Source of the DNA: Niveispirillum fermenti
GTDB taxonomy: Bacteria; Pseudomonadota; Alphaproteobacteria; Azospirillales; Azospirillaceae
Assembly: GCF_048066175.1 (NCBI RefSeq)
Contig: NZ_JBLTXA010000026.1
Location: 5,905 to 69,904, forward strand
Length of the DNA: 64,000 nucleotides
Direction: 5' to 3'
Shown here: positions 58,907 through 64,000 of the stretch, one piece after another
Position numbering within the stretch: position 1 is the stretch's first letter
Layout: the number at the start of each line of letters is the position of its first letter
Program-made: the position numbers and the translations under genes
Notes under the pieces: generated by a model
What the model was told of the DNA's origin: nothing
The model's input: only the letters and a program-made list of their open reading frames with translations
Databases searched by the model: none

Positions 58907-59956
58907 TCAGCCCAGATGGCGGGCGACGAAGGCGGCAAGCGACGGACCGGCCAGCAGCACCAGCAGCACGCGCACCACCTGCGCTGACAGGATGAATGGA
59001 AGGTCGACGGGGACCGTGGTGGCGATGATCAGAATCGCGTCGATGCCGCCCGGCGTGGTGGCCAGATAGGCCGTCAGCGGATCGACATCGCAGAAGATGC
59101 CGACCAGCAGGCCCATGCCGGCACAAAGACCGATCAGGGCGAACGCCGCCGACAGGATGCGGGGAAGGGCCTGCACGCAATCGCGCAAGGTCGACCGGGT
59201 GAAGCCCAGGCCGATGTTCCAGCCGATCAGCGCATAGGCCGCCGCCGCCAGCAGCGGCGGCACCGACGGTCGCGCCAGCCCCATGCTGATCAGCGCGGCA
59301 CCGGCCAGACCCGGCAGAAGAAAGGCCGCGGCCGAAAACCCCAGCCGGTGGGCGACAAAACCGCCCAGGCCGGCCAATGCCAGCGTCTCCGCCAGCGACC
59401 GGCCTTCCAGCGGAGGAAACCAGTCAGCCACAGGCAGGGTTCCGGATGGTCCCGTCATCGCGTGGGCCAGGGCGATGGCCGCACCGGTGACCATCAGGAT
59501 GCGCAGATACTGCATCACGGCCACCAGACGGCCGTCCCCGCCCCGCTCCTGTGCCATGGCCACCATCCCGGCCGCCCCGCCCGGTGCCAGCCCCCAGACG
59601 GCCGTGGAGCCGGGGAACCAGCCCCGCCGCGCCAACGCCCAACCCAGGCCGGCGCTGATCAGCAGGGTGGATGCTGCCATCAGCAGGAAAACCGGCATCC
59701 AGGCCAGCATGGAGGGTCCCACCGCCCGGGCCAATGCCACCGCGACCATGCAGCCGACGATGGTATAGGCGCCCAGCAGGACCGACTTCGCGGGCCGTAC
59801 CACAGCACCGCCGAGGCCGAAGGCAATGCCGGCCAGAAGCGGGCCCAGCAGTAGGGCAGCCGGCACGGAGGCGGCCTTGAGACCGGCCACCAGCCCGGCC
59901 GTTACGACGGCCAGCACCAGCCACTGCCCGAATTTGCGCATCCCCGACCGTTCCAT
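58907..59956 (-). CDS. AbrB-family membrane protein (putative transporter)
   Basis: A 349-residue integral membrane protein with about ten helices in two similar halves; the repeated pattern includes LLLGPLLAGIAFGLGGAVVRPAKSVLLGAYTIVGCMVAVALA and the matched PPLLAAAAYALIGWNIGLGFTRSTL. It belongs to the AbrB-duplication family, sometimes labelled ammonia monooxygenase, which are probable transporters of unknown cargo. It lies between CitMHS and the aldolase on the same strand. Confidence 0.85.
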   Translation of the reverse strand: MERSGMRKFGQWLVLAVVTAGLVAGLKAASVPAALLLGPLLAGIAFGLGGAVVRPAKSVLLGAYTIVGCMVAVALARAVGPSMLAWMPVFLLMAASTLLISAGLGWALARRGWFPGSTAVWGLAPGGAAGMVAMAQERGGDGRLVAVMQYLRILMVTGAAIALAHAMTGPSGTLPVADWFPPLEGRSLAETLALAGLGGFVAHRLGFSAAAFLLPGLAGAALISMGLARPSVPPLLAAAAYALIGWNIGLGFTRSTLRDCVQALPRILSAAFALIGLCAGMGLLVGIFCDVDPLTAYLATTPGGIDAILIIATTVPVDLPFILSAQVVRVLLVLLAGPSLAAFVARHLG

Positions 59957-59959
59957 CGG

Positions 59960-61294
59960 TCAACCGGCGTACAAGGGGATGGCACCCGTGGCCAATGCCG
60001 CCACCAGCACCACCAGCGAGACCAGAATGGCCCATTTCAGGGCGAAGCGCTGGGCGTCCGCCACATCGACCCCCAGAAGCCCGCACGCCAGGTAGATCGG
60101 CGCCAGCAGCGGGCTCAGCGCATGGACCGGCTGGCCGATCAGCGAGGCGCGGGCAATCACCTCCGGCGCGATGCCATAGCCGGCGGCGGTGCTGGCCACC
60201 ACGGGCACCACGCCGAAATAATAGGCGTCATTTGACATGACGAAGGTCAGCGGCATGCTGGCCAGAGCCGTGATGGGCGCCAGATACGAACCGATCGACG
60301 GCGGGATCACCGACAGCGCGGCGCCGGCCATGGCATCGGCCATGCCCGTACCGTTCAGGATGCCGGTGAAGGCACCGGCGGCGAAGATCAGCACCACGAC
60401 ATTGACCACATTGTCGGCATGGGCGGCGATGCGGGCTTTCTGATCCTTGAGGCGCGGATAATTCACCGTCGCGGCAATGGAAAAGGCGCCCATCATCATG
60501 ACCGGCAGCGGGGCCAGCCCCAGCACCATGCCCAGCACCAGCGCCAGGGTCAGGGCCAGATTGAACCAGAACAGCCGCGGCCGGCGGATACCCTCCTCTA
60601 CCGGCGGCGGAACGGGGGCATTGCCGCCCGCCTGCGGACCGGTGATGCCACCATTGGTGACATGCCCCGCCACTGCCAGCCGCCGCCGTTCGGACCGGCC
60701 GAACATCCAGGCCAGCAGGAAGATGGTTGCGAATCCGGCCAGCATGGCCGGGATCAGGGGGCCGAAGACATGCATCAGATCCACACCCACGGCAGCCGCG
60801 GCGCGGGCCGACGGGCCACCCCAGGGGATATAGTTCATCAACGAATTGCACAGGCCAAGCAATGTCGCCAGGATCAGCGGATTCATGCCGATCCGGCGAT
60901 AGACAGGCAGGAAGGCCGTGATGATGATCAGCGCCGTCGTCGTGCCGTCACCGTCCAGCGACACCACAGTCGTCAGCAGGGCGGTACCCAGAGCGATGCG
61001 CACGGGGTCATCCCCCACGGCGGCCAGCACGCGCCGCACCAGCGGATCGAACAGCCCCGCATCCATCATGATCGCGAAATAGAGAACGGCGAAGGTCAGC
61101 ATCAGCGCCGTTGGCGCCACCTGCAGGACGCCATCCAGGATCATGCGGCCCAGGCCGGCACCCGCCCCGGCCATCAGGCCGAACAGGATGGGCACCGCCA
61201 GCAGGGCGGTGATCGCCGACATCCGCTTGGTCATGATCAGCACCATGAAGGTGGCGATCATCAGCGTGCCAAGCATGGCGGGCGAGAGCATCAT
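59960..61294 (-). CDS. CitMHS-family citrate/dicarboxylate transporter
   Basis: About 444 residues with 11-12 helices. SLDGDGTTTALIIITAFLPVYRRIGMNPL and PWGGPSARAAAAVG are hallmark CitMHS segments; the family takes up metal-citrate complexes or related carboxylates with protons. The start is uncertain: ATG 61294 has no clear ribosome-binding site, whereas a TTG at 61303 lies 8 bases after GGAG. It is first in the operon and divergent from the TonB receptor gene. Confidence 0.85.
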   Translation of the reverse strand: MMLSPAMLGTLMIATFMVLIMTKRMSAITALLAVPILFGLMAGAGAGLGRMILDGVLQVAPTALMLTFAVLYFAIMMDAGLFDPLVRRVLAAVGDDPVRIALGTALLTTVVSLDGDGTTTALIIITAFLPVYRRIGMNPLILATLLGLCNSLMNYIPWGGPSARAAAAVGVDLMHVFGPLIPAMLAGFATIFLLAWMFGRSERRRLAVAGHVTNGGITGPQAGGNAPVPPPVEEGIRRPRLFWFNLALTLALVLGMVLGLAPLPVMMMGAFSIAATVNYPRLKDQKARIAAHADNVVNVVVLIFAAGAFTGILNGTGMADAMAGAALSVIPPSIGSYLAPITALASMPLTFVMSNDAYYFGVVPVVASTAAGYGIAPEVIARASLIGQPVHALSPLLAPIYLACGLLGVDVADAQRFALKWAILVSLVVLVAALATGAIPLYAG

Positions 61295-61303
61295 TTCAAT
61301 CAA

Positions 61304-61694
61304 GGCACTGTCTCCCGTGACCGCAACAGGGTCCGGCCGGTACGGGCCGGTTGCCTGTCGCCTTGGGCCTGGTTGGGTGGGAAATGCCGCCCGCCGCATG
61401 CGGGCGCCGGAAAGCCTGGCAATGGCCAGGAAGCAATGACCAGGAAAGGCAGGCGCCCTTGCAAAGCACCGCCGGCCCCGACCATGCGTATCCGGGCCCC
61501 AGCGCATTCCGCCTGCGACCGTCGCAATTCAATGGGCGTCATACTGTGTGGATGGCTTCGTTTCGTCAATAAAAACATCCACAGAATAAAATTTTGCATC
61601 CAATCCATTGACCGTGCGTATCCAGTCTGCCTAATCTCCCGTCCTGCCAGGCGATAAGAGACCGGCATAAGAAACCCATAGGGAGGAGGAAGGA
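61304..61694. promoter_or_regulatory. Divergent regulatory region between CitMHS and TonB receptor genes
   Basis: About 390 bp without a gene. It holds a dyad TGTGGATG (61547-61554)/CATCCACA (61576-61583) and the 12-bp TTTTGCATCCAA (61593-61604) shared with the AtuA upstream site. These are in an AT-rich patch and should be operators and promoters for both divergent transcripts. Confidence 0.5.
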
Positions 61695-63845
61695 ATGCGT
61701 GCGATCAGCCGCCGGGCCCTGGCCTGCGGAACATCCGCCATGATCATGCTGTCGACGGGCGCCGCCATGGGCCAGGGGGCCGCGCCGCCCGGCGATCTGG
61801 AGGAGATCATCGTCACGGCGCAGCGCCGCAGCGAGCGCCTGCAGGACGTGCCCGTCACCGTCACGGCCTTCAGCGCCGAAGAGATCGAACAGGCCCGCCT
61901 GCGTCAGATAGACGATATCGCCAGCCGCACGCCCGGCCTGAATTTCGATGCATTCCCCGCCTCGCAGCCGCGCATCACGATCCGCGGCATCGGGTCCAGC
62001 GACCGCGGGGCTGCCGGTGATCCCAGTTCCGCCGTCTTCCTGGACGAGGTGTATCTGGGCCGCCCGGCCGCCGTGGCCTTCGATGCGTTCGACGTGTCGC
62101 GGATCGAGGTGTTGAAGGGCCCGCAGGGCACCCTTTACGGCCGCAATGTCGTGGGCGGCGCCGTGAATGTCGTCACCAACCGGCCGCAACTGGACCGGAC
62201 GGAAGGCGGCGTGGAACTCACGGCCGGCAATTATGAGCGGCTGGAGGCGGCCGGTGTCGTCAATGTGCCGCTGGTGGACGGGAAATGGGCGGCCCGCGCC
62301 AGCGGGGCGTGGCGTACCCATGACGGCTACGTCCGCAACACCTTCACCGGCGGCCGGGTGGAGGATCAGGATACAAGGAGCGGACGGCTGCACCTTTACG
62401 GCGAACCGTCTGAAGCGGTGCGTCTGCTGCTGACCGTGGATGGCACCCGCGATCGGGCCACCGGCCCGGCCCAGCATGTTCTGGACCTGGACCCGACCGA
62501 TCCCATGTCGGCACTGTGGACCGTGGATCGCAATCGCAAATACACGGCCGGTTCCGAGGAGGGCTATCAGGACCGCGATACCTGGGGCGTGCGCGGCCAA
62601 CTGGATTGGGATCTGCCATTCGCCACCGTGACCTATCTGGGCGCCTGGCGTGATCTCGACTACCACGCCGCCTATGATTTCGATGGTGGCAATTCCAGCA
62701 CGAACCCGGTCGGCATCAGCGGCGGGAATGATGAGGCGAGCAGCTTCTCCAGCCACGAATTGCGGCTGGGCGCCCTGCCCGAGAGTCGCATCCAATGGGT
62801 GGCCGGCCTCTACAATTTCAACAGCGATACCGATCGCGTGGATTCGCTTGTCATCGACATGGGCAGGCCGGCGACCGAGATTTACAATCAGGCCGCCAAG
62901 CTGAACAGCTATGCCGCCTTCGGCGACGTGACGGTGCCGCTGGACGACCGGTTCTCCGTGATCGCCGGCTTGCGCTATTCACGCGACGAGAAGGAATACA
63001 CCGTCTCCAACACGGCCGGCACGGCGGTTCTGCGCGGGTCGGAACGGTTCGCCGTCAGCGTCTCCGACACCTACAACGCCTGGACCTGGCGAGCCGGCGG
63101 ACAATACAAGCTGGATCGCGACCATCAGTTCTACGGCATGGTCTCCCGCGGGTTCAAAAGCGGCGGCTTCCAGGATACGCCAGGCTCGGCGGCCGAGGCA
63201 GCCGACGGGTTCGAGCCGGAATATGCCACCCAGTATGAGCTGGGTCAGAAAGGCAGCTTCCTCGACGGGCGGGTGGTCTGGAACAATACCATCTATCTGA
63301 TGAAGTACACGGATCTGCAGACACGCCGCACCCTGCCCAACCTGTCCATCGTGACCGAGAATGCCGGCAAGGCGACCATCAAGGGGTACGAAACCTACCT
63401 GTCCTGGCGGCTGTTCGCCGGTGCCCGCATGACCGCCACCTATGGCTATACCGACGCGACCTTCGACCGGTTCGAGCCGGAACCGGGAGAAGATTACGCC
63501 GGCAACCGCCTTTCCCGCACGCCCAAGCACAAGATCGTCCTCTCCCCCTCCTACGAGACGGGGTTTGCCGATGGCAGCAGCCTGCTGTTCGCGGCCGATT
63601 ACCGGTATGAGAGCATGATCTTCGACGACAATGCCAATGACGGGCCGGAACGGCGTCCCGCCACCCATTTCGTGGATGGGCGCATCGTGTACACGGCGGC
63701 ATCGGGACAGTGGACGGCCTCGCTCTGGGGCAAGAACCTGACGAACGAGGTCACGCGCACCTTCCAGGCCGTCTTCCTGGGCGCCAATTTCGGCGCCTAC
63801 AACCCGCCCCGCACCTACGGCGCCACGCTGGGCTGGCGGTTCTGA
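61695..63845 (+). CDS. TonB-dependent outer-membrane receptor
   Basis: A 716-residue receptor with signal peptide (LACGTSAMIMLSTGAAMGQG), TonB box/plug (LEEIIVTAQRRSERLQDVPV, RITIRGIGSS, IEVLKGPQGTLYGRNVVGG) and a barrel ending YGATLGWRF with a terminal Phe. A strong GGAGGAGGAAGGA ribosome-binding site precedes ATG 61695. It is divergent from the CitMHS/aldolase/AtuA set and may import a larger carboxylate or metal-chelate substrate of that pathway. Confidence 0.94.
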   Translation: MRAISRRALACGTSAMIMLSTGAAMGQGAAPPGDLEEIIVTAQRRSERLQDVPVTVTAFSAEEIEQARLRQIDDIASRTPGLNFDAFPASQPRITIRGIGSSDRGAAGDPSSAVFLDEVYLGRPAAVAFDAFDVSRIEVLKGPQGTLYGRNVVGGAVNVVTNRPQLDRTEGGVELTAGNYERLEAAGVVNVPLVDGKWAARASGAWRTHDGYVRNTFTGGRVEDQDTRSGRLHLYGEPSEAVRLLLTVDGTRDRATGPAQHVLDLDPTDPMSALWTVDRNRKYTAGSEEGYQDRDTWGVRGQLDWDLPFATVTYLGAWRDLDYHAAYDFDGGNSSTNPVGISGGNDEASSFSSHELRLGALPESRIQWVAGLYNFNSDTDRVDSLVIDMGRPATEIYNQAAKLNSYAAFGDVTVPLDDRFSVIAGLRYSRDEKEYTVSNTAGTAVLRGSERFAVSVSDTYNAWTWRAGGQYKLDRDHQFYGMVSRGFKSGGFQDTPGSAAEAADGFEPEYATQYELGQKGSFLDGRVVWNNTIYLMKYTDLQTRRTLPNLSIVTENAGKATIKGYETYLSWRLFAGARMTATYGYTDATFDRFEPEPGEDYAGNRLSRTPKHKIVLSPSYETGFADGSSLLFAADYRYESMIFDDNANDGPERRPATHFVDGRIVYTAASGQWTASLWGKNLTNEVTRTFQAVFLGANFGAYNPPRTYGATLGWRF

Positions 63846-63872
63846 CGCCACGTCCGCGTTGCATCCGGAAAG

Positions 63873-63918
63873 CGGGCCGGACGATGGCCGGTCTTTCACC
63901 CGCCATCGTCCGGCCCGC
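63873..63918. terminator. 17-bp perfect hairpin after the TonB receptor
   Basis: Arms 63873-63889 and 63902-63918 are perfect complements with a 12-base loop, 27 bp after the receptor stop. It should end or attenuate the receptor transcript; no T-run follows. Confidence 0.65.
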
Positions 63919-63981
63919 ACCACCGGTTGGCTTCACGGGGGGACCCGGCCCCGGTCGTGACAATCGAACAAGGAACATGTA

Positions 63982-64000
63982 ATGAACAAGAACCACCCCT
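63982..64000 (+). CDS. Start of a gene cut by the window end
   Basis: ATG 63982 with AAGGAACA upstream opens a frame (MNKNHP...) that continues past base 64000. The product cannot be named from six residues. It lies downstream of the receptor and may be its operon partner. Confidence 0.55.

Overview
The window is high-GC bacterial chromosome from an alphaproteobacterium, probably in the Rhodospirillales/Azospirillaceae range (Niveispirillum- or Nitrospirillum-like; this is inference, not identification). The evidence is the gene order rlpA-dacC-tmk-holB-metG-tatD-MBL, the serS-surE-pcm-nlpD block, an hpnC/hpnD/hpnE squalene operon, a MucR-type small protein, an NDUFAF6-like protein and abundant TonB-dependent receptors. 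No insertion sequence, prophage or CRISPR array was seen.

Region 1 (1-15.2 kb) is an accessory catabolic island. A long minus-strand run reads: exported serine hydrolase with a membrane tail, CocE-type hydrolase, MaoC hydratase, acyl-CoA ligase, Tat-exported lipoprotein solute receptor, two Dpp-type permeases, a double ATPase and an asparaginase II that runs off the window start. A TetR regulator is divergent to it, and a TonB-dependent receptor follows. A near-identical 27-bp element lies before the hydrolase and before the receptor, so one TetR operator probably controls outer-membrane uptake, hydrolysis, inner-membrane uptake and breakdown of an amide- or ester-linked (peptide-like or acylated) substrate.

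Region 2 (15.2-45 kb) is mostly housekeeping. It holds glycogen phosphorylase, a PhoD-like phosphatase, a Gfo/Idh/MocA oxidoreductase, the long cell-wall/replication/translation operon (ydcF-like, mltB-like, rlpA, dacC, tmk, holB, metG, tatD, MBL hydrolase), an EAL protein, nlpD-pcm-surE-serS, an EnvZ/OmpR-type pair, an NDUFAF6-like protein and sodA. It continues with a fused hpnC-hpnD gene plus hpnE, class II DAHP synthase and an AmpG-like permease.

Region 3 (46-56.2 kb) is mixed: a membrane-anchored protein with about 55 six-residue TNPGGG-type repeats encoded by an 18-bp minisatellite, a CAU tRNA, a small lipoprotein, an SLT-fold transglycosylase, a DmdC-like acyl-CoA dehydrogenase behind a perfect 16-bp palindrome of LiuR type, a MucR-type protein lacking its zinc finger, a lone ECF sigma factor, and a two-gene polyprenyl-sugar transfer module.

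Region 4 (56.2-64 kb) is a second catabolic island. A minus-strand set (CitMHS transporter, AbrB-type membrane protein, class II aldolase, AtuA-like protein, DUF4387 protein) lies divergent to a TonB-dependent receptor, and a 12-bp element is shared between its two intergenic regions.
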